Positions 17,552 through 27,394 of a DNA stretch of 64,000 bases are shown piece by piece (the stretch's first letter is position 1; each line of letters starts with the position of its first letter). Below the pieces are notes generated by a model. It saw nothing but the letters and a program-made list of their open reading frames with translations, searched no databases and was not told the origin of the DNA. This stretch comes from Deltaproteobacteria bacterium (GTDB lineage: Bacteria; Desulfobacterota; Syntrophobacteria; Syntrophobacterales; Syntrophobacteraceae): assembly GCA_012517315.1 (NCBI GenBank), contig JAAYVE010000019.1, positions 1 to 64,000 on the forward strand, in the 5' to 3' direction. The translations under genes and the position numbers were made by a program.

Positions 17552-18952
17552 TCAAACAGCGTTCAGGTACTCCAGTGCTCGGCCCAAACGCTTCAAGACC
17601 GTCTGCTTGCCCAGCACATCCATGATCTCGAAAAGCCCGGGGCTCACTGTGCCACCTGTCAATGCGACTCGAACGGGCTGGGCCAGTTTTCCGAGTTTCA
17701 TCCCCAAGCCAGCCACTACCTCACTGAACACGTTCTCCAGACTCGCCTCGTCGAAGTTCTCAAGGCGTTCCATGGATTCCATCAATCTTTGAAAAGGCGC
17801 ACGCAGAGTCGGAACCAGGAATTTCTTCGCGGCGTCGGAGTCGTATTCCATATTCTCAACCATGTAGAATCTCATGGAGTCAGCCATCTCCACCAGGGTC
17901 CTGGCTCTCGCCTGCAATGTACGAATGGCCTTCGAAAGGTAAGCGGCAGGCTTGCGAGGGTATCCGCGCTCCATGAGAAAAGGCTCGAGGAGGGGAACAA
18001 GGCTCTCCGGAGACCTCTCCTTTATGTGATGGGCGTTGATCCACAGGAGTTTCTCCTGGTTGAACACGCCTGCCGATTTGCCCACGTGCTCCAGGGAAAA
18101 CTTTTCGACGAGTTCCTCGAGGTGAAAAATCTCCTGATCTCCATAGGACCAACCGAGGCGTACGAGGTAATTGACCATCGCTTCGGGCAAGAAACCCATG
18201 TCCTTGTAGGCCATGACCGATGTAGCTCCGTGGCGCTTGGACATCCGTGTCCGATCCTCCCCTAGAATCATGGGAACATGGCCGAACTGGGGGAGAGGAG
18301 TTCCCAGCGCCTGGTAGATGAGGATCTGGCGGGGAGTGTTGTTCACATGGTCGTCTCCTCGGATCACGTGGGTGACGTTCATGGTGATGTCATCCACAAC
18401 CACGGCAAAGTTATAGGTAGGCATTCCGTCGCTTCTCTGGAGCACCAGATCGTCCAGTTCCGCATTGTCAAAAAAAATCGGCCCTTTAATCAAGTCATTG
18501 AGCACCGTGGTGCCCACATCGGGACACCGGAAGCGGACAACACGGTCCGGCCCCGGTCCCAGGCCCCTGTCTCGGCAAAGCCCGTCATATTTTGGCTTTT
18601 TGCCAGCAGCCAGGGCGGCTTGCCTTCGCCGCTCCAGACTTTCGGGAGTACAATTGCAATAGTAGGCCTTTCCGGAGTCCAGGAGTCTCTGCAAGTAATC
18701 CTGGTAGAATGGAAGGCGCTTCGTCTGAAAATAGGGACCATCGTCCCAATACAACCCAAGCCACTCCATGGCATCCAGGATAGCCTTGATGGAAGCGTCT
18801 GTGGAACGGGCCACATCCGTGTCCTCAATGCGGAGAATGAACTTGCCGTGGTGGTGACGGGCAAAAAGCCAGTTGAAAAGTGCGGTTCGGGCTCCTCCAA
18901 TGTGCAGGTATCCTGTTGGGCTGGGAGGAAATCGCGTGACGACAGGGTCCAT
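17552..18952 (-). CDS. gltX: Glutamyl-tRNA synthetase
   Basis: Charges tRNA-Glu. 466 residues, normal for bacterial GluRS. The class I signatures are present: the HIGH-type [12 protein letters not shown] near the N-terminus and the KMSKS-type R-M-S-K-R-H-G in the middle. The ATG at 18952 follows AAGGAG, better than an upstream in-frame start. The anticodon-binding C-terminal domain is complete. Whether it is the discriminating type or also charges tRNA-Gln cannot be told here. Confidence 0.96.
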   Translation of the reverse strand: MDPVVTRFPPSPTGYLHIGGARTALFNWLFARHHHGKFILRIEDTDVARSTDASIKAILDAMEWLGLYWDDGPYFQTKRLPFYQDYLQRLLDSGKAYYCNCTPESLERRRQAALAAGKKPKYDGLCRDRGLGPGPDRVVRFRCPDVGTTVLNDLIKGPIFFDNAELDDLVLQRSDGMPTYNFAVVVDDITMNVTHVIRGDDHVNNTPRQILIYQALGTPLPQFGHVPMILGEDRTRMSKRHGATSVMAYKDMGFLPEAMVNYLVRLGWSYGDQEIFHLEELVEKFSLEHVGKSAGVFNQEKLLWINAHHIKERSPESLVPLLEPFLMERGYPRKPAAYLSKAIRTLQARARTLVEMADSMRFYMVENMEYDSDAAKKFLVPTLRAPFQRLMESMERLENFDEASLENVFSEVVAGLGMKLGKLAQPVRVALTGGTVSPGLFEIMDVLGKQTVLKRLGRALEYLNAV

Positions 18953-19255
18953 GGAATATTCTCCTTGATGAACGAAACAATGTCTTTCCAAGTAGATAGG
19001 GTATCTTACCGGATATCACACCCCTTGTGGAAACACAAGGACTTGCAGGCAAAGGCCTTTGACTTGGCGGTTGTCGTCTGGAGCAACCCAGCGGGCACCC
19101 CCCGCAAATGCAACACAGAACTTGCCCAAATCTCGAGCATCTGGCAGTATACAGCGGGCGCTGGGGACATCCCCGCAACACGGGACTCCAGAGAGGCTGC
19201 GTTGGAACGACCGGTGGAGAGGTTCATCGTCTGGCATGAGGAAGGGAAATCGATC
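18953..19255. other. Intergenic region between gltX and the lipoprotein gene
   Basis: About 300 bases between divergent genes. No tRNA, riboswitch or clear promoter box was recognised. An open frame reading through from inside gltX on the plus strand is an antisense shadow. Confidence 0.5.
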
Positions 19256-19762
19256 ATGGTGAGGAAATTCAGTTTCGTCGTATTCTTTCTGATCCTCGTT
19301 GGTCTCGTCGCTTGCGGAAGGAAGGTGGATGACTTCACCGTGGATCCTGATCCGACCAGGATCCCACAGATGAGTGTGAAGGTCCGCGTTGCGGATGTCA
19401 CCAATGCCACCCGGGAACTTTACGATGTGGACGTCATTGGGATGCTCTGGAACGCCCTCAATGACTCCCTTTATCGGCGGGGACTGCTCTGGATGCAGGA
19501 GGCGGACGTTCCTGTTTTGACCGTTGAAGCCCGGGTCGTTCGTTACAAGAAGGGTCACGCTGTGTTGAGGGCCTTTCCCCTGGCGGGAAATGTGGAGCTT
19601 GCGGTGGAATGTGATGTCAAGCAGGGAGGGACATTGCTGGAGACCATCGAGAGCCGGCGGACCATTTCCTTTGGCGATGAGGTTTTTGCGAAGGAGGCCT
19701 GGAGGAAGATCTTCTCCGTGGTAGCGGAAGACGTGGTCAGCCGGATTTCCAGGAGAATCTGA
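19256..19762 (+). CDS. Small predicted lipoprotein of unknown function
   Basis: 168 residues. A typical lipoprotein signal ends in L-V-G-L-V-A-C-G at about residue 20, so it is probably a lipid-anchored envelope protein. The mature part has alternating beta-rich segments (S-V-K-V-R-V-A-D-V and V-E-A-R-V-V-R-Y) that recall the YajG-like or LPS-assembly-type lipoprotein folds, but no family is claimed. AGGAAGGG precedes the ATG. A much longer in-frame open frame upstream is antisense to gltX and is not used. Confidence 0.8.
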   Translation: MVRKFSFVVFFLILVGLVACGRKVDDFTVDPDPTRIPQMSVKVRVADVTNATRELYDVDVIGMLWNALNDSLYRRGLLWMQEADVPVLTVEARVVRYKKGHAVLRAFPLAGNVELAVECDVKQGGTLLETIESRRTISFGDEVFAKEAWRKIFSVVAEDVVSRISRRI

Positions 19763-19860
19763 CAATCTTTTCACCTCAGATATCATGAAGTGAAATTCCT
19801 TGACACCCTGGAAAGAAAATTTATAGTTAGCAGTTTACGCCCTATGGTGCTGGAGAAGTA

Positions 19861-20403
19861 ATGCGGATTCGTGTCGATGAGATTCCCGAGTCGGGCAGAT
19901 TCATTCATTTTCATTGGGACGAACGTCGGCTCGGCCGCTTCCTTCCCGCCGACGACCCATTCCGGTTGAGGCTCCTCCACCCGGTCAACGTTGACCTGGA
20001 ATTGCAAAAACATCCCGATCACGTCCGGGTGATGGGGATCATTCGGGGCTCGCTCCAACTGGGTTGCCACCGTTGCCTCGATTCCTTCGAATATGCTCTG
20101 GAGGAACCGGTGGACGTCTTTCTGATGGAAGAAGAGAAAGCACCCAAAACGGAGGAGACTGAACTCGACGAGGAAGAGCTGGACGTGGAGTTTTTCGATG
20201 GAGAAGTCATCGACATTGACAGGCTTGTGGCTGAGCACATCTTTCTCGCTCTTCCCTTTAAGGCTCTCTGTTCTGAGAATTGTCAAGGTCTTTGCCCCCA
20301 ATGTGGAGCAAACTTGAACAAGGGTCCCTGTCCCTGTGAAAAGAAGCGGGGAGAGAGCCCGTTTTCACATTTGAAGACCATTCGGTCCCGCCTCCCTGAA
20401 TAA
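19861..20403 (+). CDS. yceD: YceD/DUF177 family protein
   Basis: 180 residues. It has the family core C-H-R-C-L-D-S-F followed by an acidic stretch and a C-terminal C-P-Q-C-G-A-N-L segment. YceD affects 23S rRNA accumulation in other bacteria and is nearly always next to rpmF, as here. Four Cys in two C-x2-C pairs could bind zinc. Confidence 0.9.
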   Translation: MRIRVDEIPESGRFIHFHWDERRLGRFLPADDPFRLRLLHPVNVDLELQKHPDHVRVMGIIRGSLQLGCHRCLDSFEYALEEPVDVFLMEEEKAPKTEETELDEEELDVEFFDGEVIDIDRLVAEHIFLALPFKALCSENCQGLCPQCGANLNKGPCPCEKKRGESPFSHLKTIRSRLPE

Positions 20404-20490
20404 CTTAAGGAGGTTTCTACGGCCGTGAGAGAGTCGGGGAGACACTTATGACCAGGGGACCGATCACCACAGGAAAGGAGAAAAAAGGAA

Positions 20491-20673
20491 ATGGGGGTAC
20501 CCAAAAGGAAGACTTCCAAGGCCAGGCGAGATAAGCGGCGCGCACATGACAGCCTCACCATGCCATCTTTGTCCCGTTGCCCGCAATGTAACGAAATGCG
20601 CCTTCCTCACAGAGTTTGCCCGGGGTGCGGTTATTACCGTGATCGAGTCGTACTAGAATATGAAGAGGATTGA
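20491..20673 (+). CDS. rpmF: 50S ribosomal protein L32
   Basis: 60 residues. It begins M-G-V-P-K-R-K-T-S-K-A-R-R-D and carries the zinc-type C-P-Q-C and C-P-G-C pairs of the Cys-containing L32 form. AAAGGAG precedes the ATG. Position between yceD and plsX is classical. Confidence 0.97.
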   Translation: MGVPKRKTSKARRDKRRAHDSLTMPSLSRCPQCNEMRLPHRVCPGCGYYRDRVVLEYEED

Positions 20674-20706
20674 GCCTAGTGAACGGGCATGTGGGGGGCA
20701 CACCCC

Positions 20707-21759
20707 ATGAGGATCGCAGTGGACGCCATGGGCGGGGATTACGCCCCCGAGGCAATCGTGGAAGGGTCCCTCCTGGCGGAACCGCGAAGCGCGAACCAAT
20801 TGGTCCTCGTTGGCCATGAACAGCGCATTCGGGAGATTCTTCGGCAGCATGACCGAGGGTCCGCGATGGAAGTCGTGCATGCCCCCGAAGCGGTGAGCAT
20901 GGATGAACCTGGCCCCACGGCCATACGGAGGAAGCGGGATTCCTCAGTGAGTACGGCTGTGCGGTTTTTGGCGGAAGACAAAGTGCAGGCTGTGGTGAGC
21001 GCCGGGAATACCTCGGCCACCGTTGCAGCGGCAAAACATTACTTGGGTTTGATCGCCGGAATCCGTCGACCGGCACTGGCAGTTCACATTCCGACTCCGA
21101 CGGGCAGGGTACTTCTCCTTGATGCAGGTGCCAATTCCGAAGCCAACGCGATTCACCTGGCTCATTCCGCAGCTCTTGCCCATGCCTACCTGGAAGTTGC
21201 CCAAGAGATCGTGAAACCCCGTGTCGGGTTGCTCAACATCGGCCAGGAGCCGGGAAAGGGGAAAAAGCAGGTTCAACGGGCATTCGCACTTTTGAGCAGA
21301 TCCGCTCTCAATTTCATTGGAAACGTCGAGCCCCAGGAGTTTTTCAGGGACAGGGCGGATGCGGTGGTATGCGATGGTTTTGTGGGAAATGTGCTGCTGA
21401 AGATGTACGAGGGACTTCTGGAAAACCTCCCACATTTCTTGGGGAATCAGGAGGCAGATGCCTCAGGACCGCTGATGCATATCAACCACCGGATCCCCTC
21501 CGTTTATCATTACCGCAGTGTGGGTGGCGCCCCTCTTCTGGGTGCCAGAAAGGTAGTGGTCATAGCCCATGGACGTTCCGAGGCCGGCGCCGTCGCCAAT
21601 GCCATTCATTTGGCCGGTCGTCTTTTCGCGGCAAACATCTGCGGACGGATTGAGCAATTGTTGGAACGGGACCGCCTGATCGCAGACCTGAAGCACCATT
21701 ACACACTTCTCATGGTGGACCAGTTTCGAAGCCGGTGGGGTTTTCCTCATCGCTCGTGA
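20707..21759 (+). CDS. plsX: Phosphate acyltransferase PlsX
   Basis: Makes acyl-phosphate from acyl-ACP for phospholipid synthesis. About 350 residues. The N-terminus M-R-I-A-V-D-A-M-G-G-D-Y-A-P and the V-S-A-G-N-T-S-A motif are typical, as is the C-terminal G-A-P-L-L-G segment. The ATG at 20707 follows a G-rich ribosome site. In many bacteria fabH and fabD come next; here an acyl-CoA dehydrogenase does. Confidence 0.96.
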   Translation: MRIAVDAMGGDYAPEAIVEGSLLAEPRSANQLVLVGHEQRIREILRQHDRGSAMEVVHAPEAVSMDEPGPTAIRRKRDSSVSTAVRFLAEDKVQAVVSAGNTSATVAAAKHYLGLIAGIRRPALAVHIPTPTGRVLLLDAGANSEANAIHLAHSAALAHAYLEVAQEIVKPRVGLLNIGQEPGKGKKQVQRAFALLSRSALNFIGNVEPQEFFRDRADAVVCDGFVGNVLLKMYEGLLENLPHFLGNQEADASGPLMHINHRIPSVYHYRSVGGAPLLGARKVVVIAHGRSEAGAVANAIHLAGRLFAANICGRIEQLLERDRLIADLKHHYTLLMVDQFRSRWGFPHRS

Positions 21760-21919
21760 ACCGCCAGGCTGTGGTCTCCTTTGTCAATGCCGAATCCTGC
21801 AAAGCGGCAAGGAAATCATTCCGATCCCTCTCGCCGAACAAGGATGAGGAACTGCTGGGTACCGGACTGTTTTGGGGTCTTTCAGAGAAACTTCGAAAGC
21901 GGACGAAAGGAGAATCTGA

Positions 21920-23089
21920 GTGGATTATTTCCTCACCGAAGAACAGAAAATGATCCAAGAGCTGGCGGCCCAGATTGCCAAGGAGAAGATCAGACCGGTT
22001 CGGGCTCAACTGGATCAAAGCGAGGAGTTCCCTTGGGAAATCATGAAGATCCTGGCTCAGTCTGACCTTTTCGGTCTTTATATCCCCGAGGAATACGGCG
22101 GAATGGGAGGAGGCATCCTGGAGAATTGCCTGGCCATCGAACAGGTGGCACAGGCATGCATCGGAGTAGCCACGTCTTTTGCCGCGAGCGGGCTGGGTGC
22201 TTATCCCATTCTTCTTTTTGGGAGCGAGGAAATGAAACACCGTTACCTGCCGGACATTGCGAGCGGCAGGCGACTTGCCGCCTTCGGCCTGACGGAATCC
22301 GGCGCCGGAAGCGATGTTTCCGGGATACAAACGACGGCGGTTCGAGATGGAGACCATTACGTCCTCAACGGAACGAAGCAGTGGATCACAAACGGGGGCG
22401 AGGCTGAGATCTATTCGATTCTGGCCATCACGGACCGTTCCAAGGGACCCCGAGGGGCAAGCTTTTTCGTTGTGGAGAAGGGCGACCCGGGTTTTTCATT
22501 CGGCAAGAAGGAAAAGAAGCTCGGCATTCGGGCATCCGCAACGCGGGAGCTTGTTTTGCAGGACTGCTGCATCCCCAAGGATCGTCTCATCGGGAGAGAG
22601 GGGATCGGATTCATCGTGGCGATGAAGACCTTTGACAAGTCCCGACCGGGGATTGGTTCCCTCGGAGTCGGTCTGTGTCAGGGAGCACTCGACATCGCCG
22701 CGGAATACGCACGCAAGCGGGTGCAGTTCGGCAAGCCCATCATGAGCTTTCAGGCCATCCAACACAAACTGGCGGACATGGCTGTGAAGACGGAGGCAGC
22801 CCGGGCGCTCATCTATTGCAGTGCACGATACATGGACACGGACCCCCCTGATGCAAGCAAGGTGGCAGCCATGTGCAAGGTGTTCGCCGGAGATGCGGCC
22901 ATGCAGGTGACCACGGAAGCTGTACAGGTACTCGGGGGATACGGTTACATGCAGGATTACCCCGTCGAGAAGATGATGAGGGACGCCAAGATCCTCCAGA
23001 TCTACGAAGGCACCAACGAGATTCAGAGAAACATCATCGGGCAGGAACTGAACAAGGAATACGGTCGTCTGAAAGAGACTTTCTTTTAG
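21920..23089 (+). CDS. Acyl-CoA dehydrogenase (short-chain type)
   Basis: 389 residues with GTG start and AAAGGAG upstream. FAD-binding and substrate motifs are clear: F-G-L-T-E-S-G-A-G-S-D, Q-W-I-T-N-G and C-terminal L-Q-I-Y-E-G-T-N-E-I-Q-R-N, in which Glu363 is the probable catalytic base as in butyryl-CoA dehydrogenase. It oxidises an acyl-CoA to enoyl-CoA, passing electrons to ETF, and etfB and etfA follow directly. Chain length preference cannot be read from the sequence. Confidence 0.93.
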   Translation: MDYFLTEEQKMIQELAAQIAKEKIRPVRAQLDQSEEFPWEIMKILAQSDLFGLYIPEEYGGMGGGILENCLAIEQVAQACIGVATSFAASGLGAYPILLFGSEEMKHRYLPDIASGRRLAAFGLTESGAGSDVSGIQTTAVRDGDHYVLNGTKQWITNGGEAEIYSILAITDRSKGPRGASFFVVEKGDPGFSFGKKEKKLGIRASATRELVLQDCCIPKDRLIGREGIGFIVAMKTFDKSRPGIGSLGVGLCQGALDIAAEYARKRVQFGKPIMSFQAIQHKLADMAVKTEAARALIYCSARYMDTDPPDASKVAAMCKVFAGDAAMQVTTEAVQVLGGYGYMQDYPVEKMMRDAKILQIYEGTNEIQRNIIGQELNKEYGRLKETFF

Positions 23090-23300
23090 CAAGCCGCCAT
23101 CCCGGCTCTTCCCGGCATCTCACATGGGGATGAGGACATTTGCGGAGCAACGGTGGCATCATATTGCAACGACTTTCATCCATCCCCAGGTTGCGTTCTT
23201 TGCGGCGGACAGCCTTACCAGTGTCTTGCTGAAGGGGGATTTCCACACAACCTTCTTCCCGGGCGACGGAGAAGGTTTCGCCAAGGAGTGAAGAATCATC

Positions 23301-24092
23301 ATGCACATTGTGGTCTGCATCAAACAAGTTCCCGACACAAAGAACGTCCGTATCGACCCCGATACGCACACCCTCGTGCGTCAAGGTGTCGAATCCATTG
23401 TGAATCCGTTCGACTTTTTCGCGGTGGAAGCGGCTTTGAAGATTAAGGACGAACGCGATGCCCGGGTCACCGTCCTGACCATGGGTCCGCCTCAGGCAGA
23501 GGAGGCCTTGCGGGAGGTCCTTTCCCGAGGGGTCGACGACGCGGTACTCCTCAGTGACCGTGCCTTTGCAGGGTCCGACACCTGGGCCACTTCCACCACG
23601 TTGGCCGCCGCCATCAGGAAGCTGGGCGACGTGGACCTGATCTTGTGCGGCAAGCAGGCAATCGACGGAGACACGGCGCAAGTCGGCCCGGAGACGGCGA
23701 CGATGCTCAACATCCCATACGCAACCTTTGCAAAGAAAATCGAGCCAATGGACGACAGACATCTCAAGATCACGCGGCAAACCGACGAGGGAGTCGAGGT
23801 GTGGAAAGTTCCCTTGCCCGCTCTCGTCACAGTGATCAAGGAGGTTGGAGAACCGCGCATGCCGTCACTGCGGCACAAGATGCGGGCTAAGAAGGCCTCC
23901 ATTCCCCTTTGGGGAATTCAGGATCTGGGACTTGCTCCTGAAAGCGTAGGACTGGCCGGTTCTTACACACAGGTCGTCAGGGTCTTCAGCCCTCCCCGCC
24001 GGGGAAACCGACTCATGATCCAAGGAAGTGTTGAAGAGCAGGCGGAGAGACTATACCGGTTACTCAAGGAATCCAAGGTGCCAGGCCTATGA
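23301..24092 (+). CDS. etfB: Electron transfer flavoprotein beta subunit
   Basis: 263 residues. The N-terminus M-H-I-V-V-C-I-K-Q-V-P-D-T and the segment C-G-K-Q-A-I-D-G-D-T-A-Q-V-G-P are the ETF-beta signatures. It pairs with the etfA product and takes electrons from the acyl-CoA dehydrogenase. AAGGAG lies upstream. The last four bases overlap etfA (ATGA). Confidence 0.96.
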   Translation: MHIVVCIKQVPDTKNVRIDPDTHTLVRQGVESIVNPFDFFAVEAALKIKDERDARVTVLTMGPPQAEEALREVLSRGVDDAVLLSDRAFAGSDTWATSTTLAAAIRKLGDVDLILCGKQAIDGDTAQVGPETATMLNIPYATFAKKIEPMDDRHLKITRQTDEGVEVWKVPLPALVTVIKEVGEPRMPSLRHKMRAKKASIPLWGIQDLGLAPESVGLAGSYTQVVRVFSPPRRGNRLMIQGSVEEQAERLYRLLKESKVPGL

Positions 24093-25285
24093 AAGTCTTA
24101 GTGGATCGCCAGAAATGCACTGTGTGCGGTGTTTGCGTCGATGTATGTCCCTTCAGTGCCATCACCCTCACGGAGACTTCCATAGAGGTCTCTGATGCCT
24201 GCACTCTCTGTGGAATGTGTGTGGACACCTGCGAGTTCGGCGCTCTCTCACTTCCGGACGTGGGTGCGGGCCCGGGGGAGGATTTGTCCGCTTTTCGTGG
24301 GGTTTGGGTTTATGCCGAATGGCGTGAAGGGCTCATCCACAAGGTCAGCTATGAGTTGCTCAGTGAGGGGCGGAAGTTGGCGGACAAGAGAGGAGTGCCT
24401 TTGTGCGCCGTTCTCCTGGGCCATGGTCTGGATGGGACGCTAGCCCACGAACTCATTGCCCATGGCGCGGACGTGGTTTACGTGGTAGACCGTCCGGAAT
24501 TGGCCCATTTCACTGACGAAGTTTACGGAAATGTACTGGTGGAGCTGATCCGGGAAAAAAGACCGGAGATTCTCCTGGCCGGGGCCACCAGCATGGGAAG
24601 ATCGTTCATTCCGAGGGTGGCGGCATGTCTCCGTACCGGCCTCACAGCCGACTGCACGGAACTCGACATCAGCCCGGAAGGATTGCTTCTGCAGACAAGG
24701 CCGGCCTTTGGAGGCAATGTCATGGCAACCATTGTGTGCCCCCACAGAAGGCCGCAAATGGCCACGGTTCGTCCCAAGGTGATGAAGCCCGTGAAACGGG
24801 ACGGACGAACGGGGAGCGTGGAGTCTCCCACACTTCCTGAAGAATGCTTTCGGGCGAGGATCGAGGTCCTGGAGGTCATTCCGGAAAAGGACCAGACGGC
24901 AAAGCTCACGGAAGCAGACGTGATCGTCTCGGGAGGCCGTGGTCTCCGGAAGGCAGAGAACTTCGCGATCATCGAAGAACTGGCCCAGTTGGTGAGGGGA
25001 GCGGTTGGAGCCTCGCGGGGAGCCGTAGACGAGGGATGGATCCCTCCCTCCCACCAAGTGGGTCAAACGGGGCGCACCGTTGCACCGAGCCTTTACATGG
25101 CCGTGGGTATCGCTGGCGCCATTCAGCACGTGGTGGGGATGCAGGGATCCAATGTCATCGTCGCCGTAAACAAGGATCCCATGGCCCCTATCTTTGACGT
25201 CGCAACCTATGGGGTCGTTGCGGATCTCTTCGATTTTATCCCCGCTTTCATCCGGAAGATCAGGCAGGACAGAGGAGAACTGTGA
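24089..25285 (+). CDS. etfA: Electron transfer flavoprotein alpha subunit with N-terminal 2[4Fe-4S] ferredoxin domain
   Basis: 398 residues. Residues 1-60 hold two full Cys clusters (C-T-V-C-G-V-C-V-D-V-C-P and C-T-L-C-G-M-C-V-D-T-C). The rest is a normal ETF-alpha ending in the FAD-binding region G-Q-T-G-R-T-V-A-P and V-A-V-N-K-D-P. Such ferredoxin-fused EtfA is found in anaerobes, where it may move electrons between flavin and ferredoxin or a membrane oxidoreductase. Whether this ETF bifurcates electrons cannot be decided here. Confidence 0.95.
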   Translation: MKVLVDRQKCTVCGVCVDVCPFSAITLTETSIEVSDACTLCGMCVDTCEFGALSLPDVGAGPGEDLSAFRGVWVYAEWREGLIHKVSYELLSEGRKLADKRGVPLCAVLLGHGLDGTLAHELIAHGADVVYVVDRPELAHFTDEVYGNVLVELIREKRPEILLAGATSMGRSFIPRVAACLRTGLTADCTELDISPEGLLLQTRPAFGGNVMATIVCPHRRPQMATVRPKVMKPVKRDGRTGSVESPTLPEECFRARIEVLEVIPEKDQTAKLTEADVIVSGGRGLRKAENFAIIEELAQLVRGAVGASRGAVDEGWIPPSHQVGQTGRTVAPSLYMAVGIAGAIQHVVGMQGSNVIVAVNKDPMAPIFDVATYGVVADLFDFIPAFIRKIRQDRGEL

Positions 25286-26028
25286 TGTCGGAAGCACGGG
25301 TCATCGTTGTGACCGGAGCGAGCAGGGGGATTGGCCGGGCTATTGCGGAGGGATTCAGTGAGCCGGGGTGCCGGGTCATCGTGAACTACCATTCCAGCGC
25401 AGACGCTGCGCAGGAGACGGCCGCAGCCGTTGAGGCCCGAGGGGGAGAGGCTCATTTGAGCCGCTTTGACGTAGGGGATGCCGATGCCGTGAGAGACGCC
25501 TTCAAGGAGATCGTCTCCACCCACGGGCAGGTTGATGTCCTGGTGAACAACGCGGGCATCACCCGGGACAACTTGCTGGCCACAATGAAACCTTCCGAAT
25601 GGGACGCCGTTTTGGACACCAACCTCAAAGGGGCTTTCCTCTGTTCCCAGGCCGTTGTGAAACCCATGATGCGCAAGAGATACGGGCGTATTGTCAACGT
25701 CGCCTCGGTGGTGGGATTCATCGGTAATGCCGGTCAGTGCAATTACTCGGCGGCAAAAGCCGGCCTGGTGGGCCTCACCCGTTCCATGGCGAGAGAGCTC
25801 ATCTCGCGCAATATCACGGTCAACGCGGTTGCGCCGGGGTACATCGAAACGGAAATGACCGTCCACATGCCGGAGAAAGCCAGGGAAATGCTGCTGACAC
25901 AGATCCCGGCGGGCCGTTCGGGAACAGTCGAGGAAGTGGCCTTCGCGGTAAGGTTCCTTGCTTCTCGGGAGGCGGCTTACATCACCGGGCAGGTCATCCA
26001 CGTAAACGGCGGGATGTTCATGGGGTAG
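25285..26028 (+). CDS. fabG: 3-oxoacyl-ACP reductase / SDR family, FabG
   Basis: 247 residues. The Rossmann motif T-G-A-S-R-G-I-G, the V-N-N-A-G motif and the catalytic triad Ser141, Tyr154, Lys158 (Y-S-A-A-K) are all present. The ATG overlaps the etfA stop by one base. In fatty acid synthesis it reduces 3-oxoacyl-ACP. Given the acyl-CoA dehydrogenase neighbours it could instead act on acetoacetyl-CoA. Confidence 0.93.
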   Translation: MSEARVIVVTGASRGIGRAIAEGFSEPGCRVIVNYHSSADAAQETAAAVEARGGEAHLSRFDVGDADAVRDAFKEIVSTHGQVDVLVNNAGITRDNLLATMKPSEWDAVLDTNLKGAFLCSQAVVKPMMRKRYGRIVNVASVVGFIGNAGQCNYSAAKAGLVGLTRSMARELISRNITVNAVAPGYIETEMTVHMPEKAREMLLTQIPAGRSGTVEEVAFAVRFLASREAAYITGQVIHVNGGMFMG

Positions 26029-26125
26029 AGCGGCGGGCAAGACGGCAGATCGCTTGGGCCGATGCCCCGCCTACAGGCCACTGGCTTCGGAAACACGGAT
26101 TCCACCATCCGAAAAGGGAGACTGC

Positions 26126-27394
26126 ATGAATATGAAAAGGCGTCGCCGCGTGGTGATCACCGGAATCGGATTAGTTTCACCTTTAGGGGTCGGCATCGAA
26201 GACAATTGGTCCAATCTCATCCAGGGAAAATCGGGTATCGGCCCCATCACCTATTTCGATACCAACGGCTTCGCCACCAAAATAGCCGGGCAGGTGAAAG
26301 GCTTTGATGCGGAGGCTTTTATTCCCAAGAAAGAACTCCGAAAAATGGATCCTTTTCTCCGGTTTGCTCTGGGAGCAGCTCACCTGGCTGTTGAGGACGG
26401 CAGACTAAAGATCGCCCCCCAAGTGGCAGACCGGGCGGGAGTCATTCTCGGGTGCGGCCTGGGGGGGCTCTCCACCATCGAGGAATATCACAAGATCCTT
26501 CTTGATTCCGGCCCAAAGAAGATCAGCCCTTTCTTCATCCCCATGCTCATTGGCAACATGGCCCCCGGCCTCATTTCCATATATCACGGAGCCAAGGGAC
26601 CGAATCTTTCCGTACAGACGGCGTGCGCTGCGGGCACTCACGCCGTGGGGCAGGCTTTTCATATGATCCGGGACGGGATGGCCGACATCATGCTCACCGG
26701 AGGGGTCGAATCCACCATCACACCCCTGGGCGTCGCCGGCTTCAACGCCATGCGCGCGCTCTCCACGCGTAATGATGAACCCGAGAAGGCATCACGCCCA
26801 TTCGACAGGGACCGGGATGGATTTGTTCTGGGAGAGGGGGGCGCAGTGCTCATCATGGAGGAAGCCGATTCAGCCCTCGAACGCGGTGCAAAGATCTATG
26901 CCGAAATCATCGGTTTCGGCGCGTCGGGCGACGCATTTCATATGGCTGCACCTGCTCCTGAGGGGGAAGGTGCTGCCAGGTGCATGCACAACGCTTTGCA
27001 GGATGCGGGAGTGAGGCCGGAGGAGGTCCAGTACATCAATGCCCATGGGACTTCCACCGATTTGAATGACAAGTACGAGACACAAGCTATCAAGACGGTT
27101 TTCGGGGAGCACGCTAGGAAGCTTGCAGTGAGTTCAACCAAGTCCATGACGGGCCACCTGTTGGGAGCGGCGGGTGGCATTGAGGCCGCCTATACGGCAC
27201 TTTCCATTTTCAAACAGGTCATGCCTCCCACTACCAATTATGAAAACCCGGACCCGGACTGTGACCTCGACTACGTGCCCAACCAATGTCGTGAAGCGTT
27301 CATCGACGTGGCCCTTTCCAACTCCTTCGGCTTTGGCGGGACCAACGGAACCCTGGTCTTCAGGAAATGGGAGCCTGCCAGGGAAATTGGGTAG
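26126..27394 (+). CDS. fabF: 3-oxoacyl-ACP synthase II, FabF
   Basis: Condensing enzyme of fatty acid elongation. 422 residues from the ATG at 26126, preceded by AAGGGAG. The catalytic Cys lies in V-Q-T-A-C-A-A-G (about residue 167), with the two histidines in N-A-H-G-T-S-T-D and K-S-M-T-G-H-L-L-G. No acpP gene lies between fabG and fabF, unlike the usual cluster; the gap of 97 bases is too short for one. Confidence 0.96.
   Translation: MNMKRRRRVVITGIGLVSPLGVGIEDNWSNLIQGKSGIGPITYFDTNGFATKIAGQVKGFDAEAFIPKKELRKMDPFLRFALGAAHLAVEDGRLKIAPQVADRAGVILGCGLGGLSTIEEYHKILLDSGPKKISPFFIPMLIGNMAPGLISIYHGAKGPNLSVQTACAAGTHAVGQAFHMIRDGMADIMLTGGVESTITPLGVAGFNAMRALSTRNDEPEKASRPFDRDRDGFVLGEGGAVLIMEEADSALERGAKIYAEIIGFGASGDAFHMAAPAPEGEGAARCMHNALQDAGVRPEEVQYINAHGTSTDLNDKYETQAIKTVFGEHARKLAVSSTKSMTGHLLGAAGGIEAAYTALSIFKQVMPPTTNYENPDPDCDLDYVPNQCREAFIDVALSNSFGFGGTNGTLVFRKWEPAREIG

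Noticed and set aside
18278-19255. Long plus-strand open frame extending the lipoprotein upstream
   Set aside because: It lies antisense to gltX and across the intergenic gap. The lipoprotein has its own signal peptide and ribosome site at 19256.
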